32,121 nt of DNA from assembly GCA_937888735.1 (NCBI GenBank), contig CALASN010000128.1:1-32121 (forward strand), in the 5' to 3' direction. The position numbers were made by a program, and so were the translations under genes. Positions within the stretch are counted from its first letter, which is position 1; every line of letters starts with the position of its first letter. This stretch comes from UBA5499 sp002426275. GTDB lineage: Bacteria > Bacillota > DTU084. Shown here in pieces: positions 1 to 7,448 of this stretch. Below the pieces are notes generated by a model that did no database searches, was not told the DNA's origin, and saw only the letters and a list, made by a program, of their open reading frames with translations.

Positions 1-858
1 CAGGGGATTGCCCCCAAAGGTGGAAGCGTGGTCTCCGGGGACAAATGTTTCCGCTGCCCTTTTCCCCGCCAGCATCGCGCCGATGGGCACGCCGCCGCCT
101 AAGGCTTTGGCCAGCGTCAACACATCCGGTCTTGCGCCCCAGTGCTGCCAGGCGAACATCTTGCCCGTCCTGCCAAGCCCTGTCTGCACTTCATCTAAAA
201 TGAAAAGCAGATTTTCCTTGATTGTCAGCTGCCTCACCGCCTCCAGGTACCCGGCGGGCGCCGGATGCACTCCCCCTTCTCCTTGCAGCGGCTCCAGCAT
301 CACTGCTGCCGTCTGGGGCCCTATTGCCCCTGCCAAGGCTGGAAAATCGCCGAAGGGAACCGTCCGGAATCCGGGAACCAAAGGCTGAAACGCCTCCTGA
401 TATTTGCTTTGGGCCGTGGCGGAGAGCGCGCCCATGGTGCGGCCGTGGAAGGAATGAGCGGCCACGATGATTTCCCCGGCTCCCCCGCGCTGAAGTTTTC
501 CCCACTTGCGGGCTAATTTCAAAGCTGCTTCGTTGGCCTCCGCGCCGCTATTGCAGAAAAACGCCTTTTTCAGGCCGCTGGCCACGCAAAGTTTTTCCGC
601 CAAGCGAGCCTGCTGGGGAATATGAAACAAATTCGAGCAGTGGATGAGCTCTTGAGCCTGTCTCTGGATGGCGGCCACCACTTTGGGATGGCAATGCCCT
701 TGGTTTGTCACGGCAATGCCGCCGATGAAATCCAGATAGCGCTTGCCGTCCGCATCGTAAAGATAACAGCCCTCGCCCCGCACTGCCGCTATGGGCAGCC
801 TTTTATAGGTGGGAAGCAGATATTCTTCGCTTAAGGCTATGGCTTCCTCGTTGGTCAT
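1..858 (-). CDS. argD: Acetylornithine aminotransferase, 3' end outside window
   Basis: Class-III PLP-dependent aminotransferase that converts N-acetylglutamate semialdehyde to N-acetylornithine in the cytosol. About 286 residues are visible from the ATG at 858; the frame runs open off the left edge, so the C-terminal quarter is missing. Visible family features include the PLP-phosphate segment NSGAEANEAALK, the aspartate motif FILDEVQTGLGRTG and the Schiff-base lysine segment TLAKALGGGVP. The ATG overlaps the argB stop by four bases (ATGA), implying translational coupling. It is the fourth gene of an argC-J-B-D operon, and that context favours ArgD over other class-III aminotransferases such as succinylornithine or GABA aminotransferase. 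Confidence 0.95.
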   Translation of the reverse strand, partial: MTNEEAIALSEEYLLPTYKRLPIAAVRGEGCYLYDADGKRYLDFIGGIAVTNQGHCHPKVVAAIQRQAQELIHCSNLFHIPQQARLAEKLCVASGLKKAFFCNSGAEANEAALKLARKWGKLQRGGAGEIIVAAHSFHGRTMGALSATAQSKYQEAFQPLVPGFRTVPFGDFPALAGAIGPQTAAVMLEPLQGEGGVHPAPAGYLEAVRQLTIKENLLFILDEVQTGLGRTGKMFAWQHWGARPDVLTLAKALGGGVPIGAMLAGKRAAETFVPGDHASTFGGNPL

Positions 859-1736
859 TTCGACGCCTCCCTCTTTTCATCCGGCACAACCATGGTGCCG
901 ATGCCTTCGTTGGTGAAGATCTCCAAGAGAATAGAATGCAGTTGGCGGCCGTCGATAATGTGCGTTCTCCCCACGCCGCTTTGCAGCGCGTCTATGCAGG
1001 CCTCCACTTTGGGGATCATCCCCCGGCCGATCTTGCCTTCGGCCATCAGCCGCCTGGCCTTTGAGATGGAGAGGGAAGAAATCAGCGAGCCTGGATCGGA
1101 CGGCTCTTCGTAGATCCCCTCCACGTCTGTGAGCAGAATCAGCTTTGCAGCCTGCATCTCTCCCGCCAATACCCCGGCCACAAGATCCGCGTTGATGTTA
1201 TAGCTGGCTCCGTCCTCGCCCACGCCCACGGAGGAGACCACGGGAATATAGCCTTCCCTGCATAAAATGTTCAACAGCTGGGGATTAATTAATTCCACAT
1301 CACCCACAAAGCCCAAATCAACGTCTTCGTCGCTGTGCTTTTTCGCCTGAATCAGGTTGGCGTCCTTGCCGTTAAGGCCCACCGCCTTGCCGCCGAAACC
1401 GTTGAGCAAAGTCACCAATTCCGTATTGATCTTGCCCACCAATACCATCTGGGCGATTTCCATGGTTTCATCATCCGTAACCCGCAGCCCGTTGACGAAG
1501 GCAGGCTCTTTGCCCAAACGCTTCATCATGCTGGAAATCTCCGGCCCTCCGCCGTGCACCACCACGGGATTAAGCCCGATGAATTTCAAAAGCACCAAGT
1601 CTTGGCAGACGGCCTCTTTCAGCTGCCGGTTAATCATGGCGTTACCGCCATACTTCACCACAATGGTGGTGCCGTAAAAATTCCTGATGTAGGGCAGGGC
1701 TTCAATGAGGATTCCCGCCTTATCTATGCCTGTCAT
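855..1736 (-). CDS. argB: Acetylglutamate kinase
   Basis: Phosphorylates N-acetyl-L-glutamate with ATP, the second step of arginine synthesis. The amino-acid-kinase fold is shown by the nucleotide-binding start VVKYGGNAM near residue 27 and the VVVHGGGPEIS loop, with a C-terminal segment TNEGIGTMV typical of the family. The start is placed at the ATG at 1736 because GAGGGAGGG lies just upstream and the protein then begins MTGIDKAGIL, giving a normal length of 293 residues; an upstream in-frame ATG at 1769 lies inside argJ and would add an atypical extension. The N-terminal helix ahead of KYGG resembles arginine-inhibited NAG kinases, so feedback inhibition by arginine is plausible but inferred. 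Confidence 0.97.
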   Translation of the reverse strand: MTGIDKAGILIEALPYIRNFYGTTIVVKYGGNAMINRQLKEAVCQDLVLLKFIGLNPVVVHGGGPEISSMMKRLGKEPAFVNGLRVTDDETMEIAQMVLVGKINTELVTLLNGFGGKAVGLNGKDANLIQAKKHSDEDVDLGFVGDVELINPQLLNILCREGYIPVVSSVGVGEDGASYNINADLVAGVLAGEMQAAKLILLTDVEGIYEEPSDPGSLISSLSISKARRLMAEGKIGRGMIPKVEACIDALQSGVGRTHIIDGRQLHSILLEIFTNEGIGTMVVPDEKREASK

Positions 1737-1749
1737 CTCTTTCCCTCCC

Positions 1750-2949
1750 TCAGCTGCGGTAGCTGGCATTTATCTTCACGTAATCGAAGGTTAAATCACA
1801 AGTCCAGGCAACTGCGGCGTATTCTCCGGCCTGCAAAGCCACCGTGATGGCCACTTCTTCCCTGCCTAAAATCTCCCGGGCCCGCTGTTCGCTGAAGGCA
1901 ACGCCCTGACCCTTTGCCGCCACCTGCAGGTCTCCCAAATAAATCTCAACCCGCGCAGGATCGAATTTGGCGCCGCTGTAGCCTGCCGCGCACAGGATCC
2001 GGCCCCAGTTGGCGTCTTCGCCGAAGACGGCGGTCTTCACTAAGTTGGAGCCTGCGATGCTGCGGGCAATGGCCCTGGCGTCTTCCAGGCTCCCGGCTCC
2101 CCGCACCCGCACTTCCACCAGCTTAGTGGCGCCCTCTCCATCCCGGGCGATCAGCTTTGCCAACTGGGTGGCAACCTCGCCCAGCGCTTCGCTGAAGGCC
2201 CGATACGCTTCGCCCTTTGCTGTGATCCGCTCGTTTCCCGCCAGCGAATTGGCCATGGCCAGGACCATGTCATTGGTGCTGGTATCCCGGTCCACAGAGA
2301 TCATATTAAAGCTCCGGGCCGTGGCCTCCCTGAGAGCCTGCTCCAGAAGCGAGCTGTCAATGGCCGCGTCTGTGGTGATAAAAGCCAGCATGGTCGCCAT
2401 ATTGGGGTGAATCATGCCTGAGCCTTTGGTCATACCGCCGATGCGCACTGTCTTGCCGTCCAGCTGGAATTCCACGGCGTATTCTTTGCGAAAGGTATCT
2501 GTGGTCAGGATGGCGGAGGCTGCATCAAAGCCGCCGTCCTCCTTCAGCTGAGGAACGATGCTTTTGATGCCCCGGGCCAGCTTCTCCATAGGGAGATTCA
2601 CGCCGATGACGCCTGTGGAGGCCACCGCGACTTCTTCCTGCCGGCAGCCAAGCTCTGCGGCCACCAAGGCCGTCATCTGCCGCGCGTCGTCCAGGCCTTT
2701 CTGTCCGGTGCAGGCATTGGCGTTGCCGCTGTTGATCACCACGGCCCGCAGAGTGCCTTTCGCCAAATGTTCGCGGGTCACTTTAATGGGCGCGGCCTGC
2801 ACCAAATTAGTCGTATACATTGCCGCAGCCTGAGCCGGCACTCGGCTGGCCAAAAGCGCCAAGTCCGGCTTTGCCTTCTTCAGGCCGCTGTGCAAGCCAG
2901 CGGCCTTATAGCCAAGGGGAGCTGTTACTCCTCCTGCGATTACATCCAT
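1750..2949 (-). CDS. argJ: Ornithine acetyltransferase / N-acetylglutamate synthase
   Basis: Transfers the acetyl group of N-acetylornithine to glutamate, giving the cyclic (acetyl-recycling) arginine pathway; many members also make N-acetylglutamate from acetyl-CoA. The 399-residue length is typical. The autocleavage site is visible as HPNMATMLAF, with Thr186 as the expected N-terminal nucleophile of the beta chain after cleavage between Ala185 and Thr186. KGSGMIHP and the oxyanion-region sequence ASTGVIG also fit. It follows argC by 12 bases and precedes argB by 13 bases, so it is cotranscribed. Whether it is bifunctional cannot be decided from sequence alone; no argA or argE is in the window. 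Confidence 0.97.
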   Translation of the reverse strand: MDVIAGGVTAPLGYKAAGLHSGLKKAKPDLALLASRVPAQAAAMYTTNLVQAAPIKVTREHLAKGTLRAVVINSGNANACTGQKGLDDARQMTALVAAELGCRQEEVAVASTGVIGVNLPMEKLARGIKSIVPQLKEDGGFDAASAILTTDTFRKEYAVEFQLDGKTVRIGGMTKGSGMIHPNMATMLAFITTDAAIDSSLLEQALREATARSFNMISVDRDTSTNDMVLAMANSLAGNERITAKGEAYRAFSEALGEVATQLAKLIARDGEGATKLVEVRVRGAGSLEDARAIARSIAGSNLVKTAVFGEDANWGRILCAAGYSGAKFDPARVEIYLGDLQVAAKGQGVAFSEQRAREILGREEVAITVALQAGEYAAVAWTCDLTFDYVKINASYRS

Positions 2950-2961
2950 TGCTTTTCCTCC

Positions 2962-3987
2962 TTAAGGATAGACGGGCGGCTGATCGATGCCCAAGCGTTC
3001 TTCCCAGCCCGCCATAAGATTGAGATTCTGAACAGCCTGGCTGGCCGCTCCCTTGCCAAGATTGTCAATAGCCGAGACGATCACCGCCCTGCCCACCCGG
3101 CTGTCTGCGCGGACTGTGAGCTCACAGAAATTAGAGCCTAAAACGTCCTTGGTCTGTGGGATCCTTTCCTCGCCGAGGATTCTCACGAAATATTCATCCT
3201 TGTAGAAATCGCGGTATGCCTCCAGCAGCTCTGAGGTAGAAGAATTCTCTTTCAGTCCCACTGTGATTGTGGTCAGGATCCCCCGGATCACAGGCACCAG
3301 ATGGGGAGTGAAGGTGATCGCCACGTCTGCGGCGGCAAGGCGCGACAGCTCTTGTTCGATCTCCGGCACATGCCTGTGCGATCCCACGCCATAGGCTGTG
3401 AGGTTCTCAGCGAAATGATACAGTGGCTTCACGCCTCGCCCTGCGCCCGACTCTCCGGAGAGGGAATCGATGACAATGCCGTCCAGCTTGACCAACTCCG
3501 CTTTCAGGAGGGGAGCTAAGGCCAAAATGACGCTGGTGGGATAGCAGCCGGGGTTCCCGATCACCCGGGCAGTCTTGATTTCCTCCCGATGCAATTCAGG
3601 CAGTCCGTAGACCGCCTCCTTCAGCAGCTCCTTATCTTGGTGCTCAACTTTATACCACCTGGCATAAGTATCCGGATCCGTTATCCTGAAATCCGCCCCC
3701 AGATCGATCACTTTCCGTCCCGCTGCGATCAGCTTTCCCGCCATGCCGCTGGCAACGCCGTGGGGCACGGCCAAAAAGACCACATCGCAACCGTCCATTC
3801 GCTCGGGCGAAACGAACGTCAGCGGCAGATCAGGCAAAGCCAGGGAAGGAAATACCGCGCTCAGCGGCTCGCCCAGATGAGCCCTGGAAGCGACGGCGCG
3901 GATCTTCACCCCGCTATGGCGGGAAAGCAGCCTGATCAGCTCTCCCCCCGCATATCCCGAAGCGCCTACAATGCCTACCTTCAACAT
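2962..3987 (-). CDS. argC: N-acetyl-gamma-glutamyl-phosphate reductase
   Basis: NADPH-dependent reductase making N-acetylglutamate semialdehyde from the acyl phosphate produced by ArgB. The 341-residue protein begins with the Rossmann motif VGIVGASGYAGGEL and carries the catalytic cysteine in GNPGCYPT (Cys148), as expected for the long bacterial ArgC type. The ATG at 3987 is preceded by AAGGAGG. It is the first gene of the argC-J-B-D operon, directly behind a sigma-A-like promoter overlapped by two ARG boxes, so it is expected to be repressed by ArgR when arginine is plentiful. Confidence 0.97.
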   Translation of the reverse strand: MLKVGIVGASGYAGGELIRLLSRHSGVKIRAVASRAHLGEPLSAVFPSLALPDLPLTFVSPERMDGCDVVFLAVPHGVASGMAGKLIAAGRKVIDLGADFRITDPDTYARWYKVEHQDKELLKEAVYGLPELHREEIKTARVIGNPGCYPTSVILALAPLLKAELVKLDGIVIDSLSGESGAGRGVKPLYHFAENLTAYGVGSHRHVPEIEQELSRLAAADVAITFTPHLVPVIRGILTTITVGLKENSSTSELLEAYRDFYKDEYFVRILGEERIPQTKDVLGSNFCELTVRADSRVGRAVIVSAIDNLGKGAASQAVQNLNLMAGWEERLGIDQPPVYP

Positions 3988-4014
3988 TAAAAGAGCCTCC
4001 TTGAAAAACTAATT

Positions 4015-4050
4015 GGTATAATTATACACTATCTATGCATAAAAATTCAA
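4015..4050 (-). promoter_or_regulatory. argC promoter with tandem ARG boxes (ArgR operator)
   Basis: On the minus strand a -35 TTGAAT (4050-4045), an 18-bp spacer and a perfect -10 TATAAT (4026-4021) precede argC. Two ARG-box-like sites sit on it: TGAATTTTTATGCA (4049-4036), over the -35 and spacer, and TGTATAATTATACC (4028-4015), over the -10. Both resemble the TGNATWWWWATNCA operator core, and they are exactly 21 bp apart, the spacing known for ArgR/AhrC double boxes. Repression by an ArgR/AhrC hexamer is the obvious inference; the argR gene is not in this window. Confidence 0.85.
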
Positions 4051-4075
4051 CCCCCCTTTGCTTTTTTCTAGGTAA

Positions 4076-4159
4076 ATTTATTATTGCGAGGGTTATCCAA
4101 AAGAAGAAATAGCGGCGATTTTGCAAAGAATGAACATCGGCAAGAGAACCTTAATTTAA
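4076..4159 (+). pseudogene. Possible relic of an ECF-type sigma factor, region 4
   Basis: A 27-codon open stretch between stop codons reads IYYCEGYPKEEIAAIL and then MNIGKRTLI before TAA. The pattern YY.EGY..EEIA.IL followed by MNIG closely resembles the start of sigma-70 region 4 in ECF sigma factors, where a recognition helix of the kind GTVKTRL normally follows MNI. That helix is broken here, and there is no start codon or upstream domain. I infer a fragment left after decay or rearrangement. The match is short and could be chance. Confidence 0.3.
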
Positions 4160-4426
4160 TCCGCGCATATATCCTTTCGCCTGAAAAGCAGCGCTCTGCG
4201 AGCGGCGCGCGCAGCAGGTTGAAAACACTGTGACTTCGGTTGCGGTTAATCAGCGTCTTGCGAGCACATCCTCAAAAAAAATCCTGGTCTGGGATCAATA
4301 CTTTTTTCCAAAACAAACAAAAGCGCCTGCACAGCATTTGCAGACTTCTCATTCTCAACGAGTTTCGATTCCCAAAAAGGAGTTTCGATTCTGCAGTCTG
4401 GGGATACATTTCCCGGAAACAAAGTT

Positions 4427-4471
4427 AAAGCTCTGCAAATCCGCATAAATGCTGGACTGGCAGAGCTTTTT
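4427..4471 (+). terminator. Hairpin with T-run, possibly a terminator
   Basis: Arms AAAGCTCTGC (4427-4436) and GCAGAGCTTT (4460-4469) are perfectly complementary over 10 bp, with a smaller GCAT/ATGC stem inside the 23-base loop. T residues at 4466-4471 follow on the plus strand. On the minus strand the trailing sequence TTTAACTTTGTTT is also T-rich, so the hairpin could end the response-regulator/kinase transcript coming from 4560. Direction of use is uncertain. Confidence 0.45.
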
Positions 4472-4559
4472 CCCCCATTTGCGCCGACAAACTCAGGTAA
4501 CATTATCTCAGTTGCACAGCTGCCTGAAAATTAACCGGCCGCCCAATTGCGACTCGCTC

Positions 4560-5948
4560 TCACTTGGGCAATATCACCTCAAAAGTACTGCCGCACTTGA
4601 GATTGCTGCGCACATTGATCCGACCGCCATGGGCATCCACGATGGCTTTGACGATGGCAAGGCCGATGCCGCTGCCACCCGTCTTACGGTCGCGGGATTT
4701 ATCCGCACGATAGAACCGTTCAAAGACGTACGGCAGCTCTTCCTCTGAAATTCCGATGCCGTTATCCGTAATGCGAAAGAAAGCCGCCTGCGGGGTTTCT
4801 CCAACTTCAATGGCGATCCTGCCGCCGCTTGCAGTATATTTTACGGCATTGGAAAGCAGGTTGGTCAAGACCTGCCAGATTCGATCCCGATCTGCGAAGA
4901 GCTTCACAGCTGCGCCGCTTTGCAAGACCGCTAACCGCTTATTTTCGATCTCCACTTCGAAACTGCTCACAGCTTGCCGGATTAAAGCAGTCAGCTCAAA
5001 CTCGGTCTTGTTGAGTTTTAAATTGCTATAGTCCGCCCGCTCCAGCTTTTCCAGATCCCCCACCAGCTTGCCCAGACGCACGACTTCAGCGCGGCATTGC
5101 TCCAGATGCTTTGCGGACGGCTGCCACACGCCGTCCAGCATGGCCTCGATGTGCGTCTGCAAAATGGCGATGGGCGTCCGCAACTCATGAGAAACATCTT
5201 TTGTCAGCTGCTTGCGCAACTTATCTTGCTTGGTGAGGGAAGCGGCCAGATGATTGATGGACTGCATCAAGAGGAGCAGTTCGCTGGTATCGGTCTTTTC
5301 GTCGATCAGGATCTGATAATGACCGTCGGCAATTTGCTTGGCTGCGGCCACAGTTTTTAAAATAGGCCTGCTCAAACGCTTGGCCAAAAGCGCCCCCACC
5401 AGCACGGAGCAGGCTAAAGAAACCAGGGCGATTTTCAGCAGCACGTCGTTGAGCGCAGCCAAAAACTGAAAATCATTATTGCTGTAAAAAAACGGCTCGT
5501 AGTAGCTGATGGCCACAGAGCCGACGGTATGCCCGCCGTGGGTCAAGGGGAAAGTTTTCGCGGCAAAGCCCCCGTGCAACTGCGGATAGTTCGTCTTCAT
5601 CCTGTGGGCGATTTCCCGCATCATCTGCCGGCAGTGCGTCATATCGTGCGCTCTGGCGTCCCACAGGACGTTGCCTCCGAGGTCGCGAATTTTCAGGATG
5701 TAGCCTTCGGAAAGGACAGTCATGCCGATGGCATGAAGGTAATCCTCATTCCAGCTGCCGGCGCTTTTCAGATATTGCTGACTCAGATTGGCGATTATTC
5801 CCTGCGTCTTTTGCGTCTGTTGCCTTTTGATATACGCCTGGAAGTGTTTTTCGATCAGCAGGTTGGATAAAAGGCTGATCGAAGCCACAGTCAAAAGCGC
5901 CACCAAGGCGATGGACATGGACAGCTTAGTCTTCAAGCTATACTTCAA
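4560..5948 (-). CDS. Membrane sensor histidine kinase of a two-component system
   Basis: Membrane HAMP-type kinase that phosphorylates the regulator encoded just before it. Order: TM1 (about residues 10-32), an extracytoplasmic sensor region to about 160, TM2 (about 168-190), HAMP, a HisKA helix DVSHELRTPIAIL with phospho-accepting His254, then the ATPase with N-box NLLSNAVKYT, FRITDNGIGI and the G2 segment TGGSGIGLAIV. I chose the TTG at 5948 because GGAGG lies 8 bases upstream and the frame starts 1 base after the regulator's stop; an ATG at 5981 overlaps the regulator and lacks a site. The sensor region holds HDMTHC at 101-106 followed by MM and HRM, a His/Met/Cys cluster that could bind metal. 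Metal sensing is inferred from this and from the neighbouring metal genes. Confidence 0.9.
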   Translation of the reverse strand: MKYSLKTKLSMSIALVALLTVASISLLSNLLIEKHFQAYIKRQQTQKTQGIIANLSQQYLKSAGSWNEDYLHAIGMTVLSEGYILKIRDLGGNVLWDARAHDMTHCRQMMREIAHRMKTNYPQLHGGFAAKTFPLTHGGHTVGSVAISYYEPFFYSNNDFQFLAALNDVLLKIALVSLACSVLVGALLAKRLSRPILKTVAAAKQIADGHYQILIDEKTDTSELLLLMQSINHLAASLTKQDKLRKQLTKDVSHELRTPIAILQTHIEAMLDGVWQPSAKHLEQCRAEVVRLGKLVGDLEKLERADYSNLKLNKTEFELTALIRQAVSSFEVEIENKRLAVLQSGAAVKLFADRDRIWQVLTNLLSNAVKYTASGGRIAIEVGETPQAAFFRITDNGIGISEEELPYVFERFYRADKSRDRKTGGSGIGLAIVKAIVDAHGGRINVRSNLKCGSTFEVILPK

Positions 5949-5949
5949 C

Positions 5950-6648
5950 CTATTTGCCTCCAAACTTATACCCAACCCCATGCACCGTCTGGATATAGAC
6001 GGGACGCTTAGGATCTCTTTCTATTTTTTGCCGGAGATTCTTGATGTGGCTGTCCACAGCCCGGTCATAACCGCAGAACTCAGTCCCAAATGAAAATTCA
6101 ATCAACTCATCCCGAGTAAATACCTTGCCCGGATACTTCACGAAGGCGGAGAGAAGCTTATATTCGTTGGGGGTCAGCTTGACCTCCGCGCCGCTTTTTC
6201 TCACAGAGCGGCTCTCAAAATCGATTTCCAGCTGCCCATCCTGAAAGACTATTTTATTGTATAAAGGGACCGGCTCCTCTGAAAGACGCCGCAGGATGGC
6301 CACAATCCGCGCGTAAAGAATTTTGAGGCTGAAAGGCTTGGTAATGTAATCGTCCGCTCCGATCCACAGGCCCGCTTCCACCTCGGCCTCCTGGGCTTTA
6401 GCAGTCAGCATGATAATGGGCACCCGGGACTTCTGCCGGATTTTCGTACAGACGTCTTCTCCGGAAATTTTGGGAAGCATGAGATCCAGCAAAACCAGAG
6501 CAATGTCTTCCCGTTCAAAAACCGCCAGCGCTTCTTCGCCGTTTTGGGCGGTGAACACCACAAAACCCTTGCTTGCCAAAAAGTCCTCCAACACCTCCAG
6601 CAGCTTCACCTCATCGTCCACCACCAAAATCTTCTTTCCGGCATTCAC
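5950..6648 (-). CDS. OmpR/PhoB-family response regulator
   Basis: DNA-binding response regulator of 232 residues. The receiver domain (about 5-120) shows the acidic pair DDE near residue 11, phospho-acceptor Asp55 in LVLLDLMLPK, the Thr of IIMLTAKA and the Lys of ITKPFS. The winged-helix effector (about 135-230) shows LTPNEYKLLSAF, the recognition-helix region DRAVDSHIKNLRQKI and the wing VHGVGYKF. The start is GTG at 6648 with AGGAGG 7 bases upstream; no good alternative was found. It is co-transcribed with the kinase and has its own promoter at 6774-6802. Its target is unproven, but a perfect 11-bp tandem repeat of the spacing this family binds lies before the fusion gene of the same cluster (12540-12561). 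Confidence 0.93.
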   Translation of the reverse strand: MNAGKKILVVDDEVKLLEVLEDFLASKGFVVFTAQNGEEALAVFEREDIALVLLDLMLPKISGEDVCTKIRQKSRVPIIMLTAKAQEAEVEAGLWIGADDYITKPFSLKILYARIVAILRRLSEEPVPLYNKIVFQDGQLEIDFESRSVRKSGAEVKLTPNEYKLLSAFVKYPGKVFTRDELIEFSFGTEFCGYDRAVDSHIKNLRQKIERDPKRPVYIQTVHGVGYKFGGK

Positions 6649-6670
6649 GGCGGCGCCTCCTCAAATATAA

Positions 6671-6700
6671 AGTCCATCCCCTGCAAAGAGAGGATGGACT
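6671..6700 (-). other. Stem-loop in the leader of the response-regulator/kinase operon
   Basis: AGTCCATCC and GGATGGACT form a perfect 9-bp stem. On the minus strand it is followed by TTATATTTGA and then the AGGAGG site of the response regulator. It lies downstream of the predicted promoter, so it is in the operon's leader. It may be a weak terminator of the upstream copper-type operon or an attenuating or stabilising structure. Confidence 0.5.
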
Positions 6701-6773
6701 GTCTGTCTGCATTACGCTAGATCTGTTTTACTTCTGCGGGAGTTATCCTCTCTGCGGCATAGCCCACCTCATT

Positions 6774-6802
6774 ATTATATCTTCCGCGCTACTTTAGATC
6801 AA
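6774..6802 (-). promoter_or_regulatory. Promoter for the response-regulator/kinase pair
   Basis: On the minus strand TTGATC (6802-6797), a 17-bp spacer and a perfect TATAAT (6779-6774) form a good sigma-A promoter. The -35 lies within the last codons of the upstream gene, so the two-component genes can be transcribed separately from copA and its neighbours. Confidence 0.7.
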
Positions 6803-7445
6803 ATGGTTTTAAAAACCTGTCCACTGCGATTTTCTTGCCGCCGGACATGATCGTCACTTTGGCAAAGGCCCAGCCTTCAACCTTGCCAGGCTCCACCCCC
6901 GCCTTGAGAAAAGGCTCCGGGTTAAAAGCGAAGACGATATCCTTATCATTGCGTCTGAGATCTTTCGCCCATTCAAAGACAAAGCCGCCGCCCAAATCCA
7001 CGCCGTAATGGTCCAAAGCCTGATGGTATTTGATCCTGTCCCGTCCGAAGCCGACAAGCTGTTCATAGGCCGCCAGCGGGGTGGCGCCCGCAGGTTTTCC
7101 GCTTCCCAGCTCCGCTTCCACCCTGAGGATCCCGGCGTCAAACATTCCGGCCGGCAGCTTGCTCACATCCAATCCCGCCTTGAGAAAAGGCTCCGCTGAA
7201 GCTTCCAGCCTGACGTCGGCGGTACTCTTGCTGAAATCGCCGCTCCAAATGAAGCGCGCGCTGCCGTCCGGAGCTGTCAAGGTCCAGCTTTCGCCTTCCG
7301 GCGCGACAGTCTGGGAGCTGGCGGTCAGCACTTGCGCAAATGAAGTCACCGAGCCGTTTCCAACCACATCCAGCCGGTTCCAAAAGACGCGGATGAGGAT
7401 CGCGCCCAAGCAAAACAATGCGATTAATAAGCTTATCTTTTTCAT
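6789..7445 (-). CDS. Membrane-anchored protein of unknown function, duplicated domain, in copper-type operon
   Basis: I do not recognise this 218-residue protein. It has a hydrophobic N-terminal segment (about 4-22) with few charges before it, without a clear lipobox, so it is probably anchored outside the membrane. The rest holds two related units: about 65-113 and about 157-200. Each has an aromatic start (FIWSGDF and FEWAKDL), a central D[IV].[FL] strand, the shared motif EPFLKAG (85-91 and 177-183) and a trailing beta-strand-like segment. No cysteine is present after the anchor, so a Cys-based metal site is unlikely. The ATG follows the copA stop by three bases behind GGAGGGG, so it is translationally coupled to copA and presumably serves the same metal-handling process on the outer face. 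Confidence 0.85.
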   Translation of the reverse strand: MKKISLLIALFCLGAILIRVFWNRLDVVGNGSVTSFAQVLTASSQTVAPEGESWTLTAPDGSARFIWSGDFSKSTADVRLEASAEPFLKAGLDVSKLPAGMFDAGILRVEAELGSGKPAGATPLAAYEQLVGFGRDRIKYHQALDHYGVDLGGGFVFEWAKDLRRNDKDIVFAFNPEPFLKAGVEPGKVEGWAFAKVTIMSGGKKIAVDRFLKPFDLK

Positions 7446-7448
7446 GCT

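Larger units (their letters stand above)
4051..4559. other. Gene-poor intergenic stretch between the arginine operon and the histidine kinase gene
   Basis: No intact gene is recognised here. The stretch holds a possible sigma-factor fragment (4076-4159), a hairpin followed by T residues (4427-4471), and an 11-base direct repeat AGTTTCGATTC at 4361-4371 and 4381-4391 with a 20-base period. Short open frames on both strands in 4230-4503 resemble nothing I know and lack convincing ribosome-binding sites. The region looks like decayed sequence. Confidence 0.5.

Noticed and set aside
4361..4391. Direct repeat AGTTTCGATTC with 20-base period as a regulator site
   Set aside because: No promoter or gene start is nearby for it to control, and two short copies can arise by local duplication.
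4246..4503. 85-codon minus-strand ORF after the kinase gene, and overlapping plus-strand ORFs
   Set aside because: No known similarity and poor ribosome-binding sites, and the ORFs on the two strands overlap each other; treated as chance frames in a decayed region.
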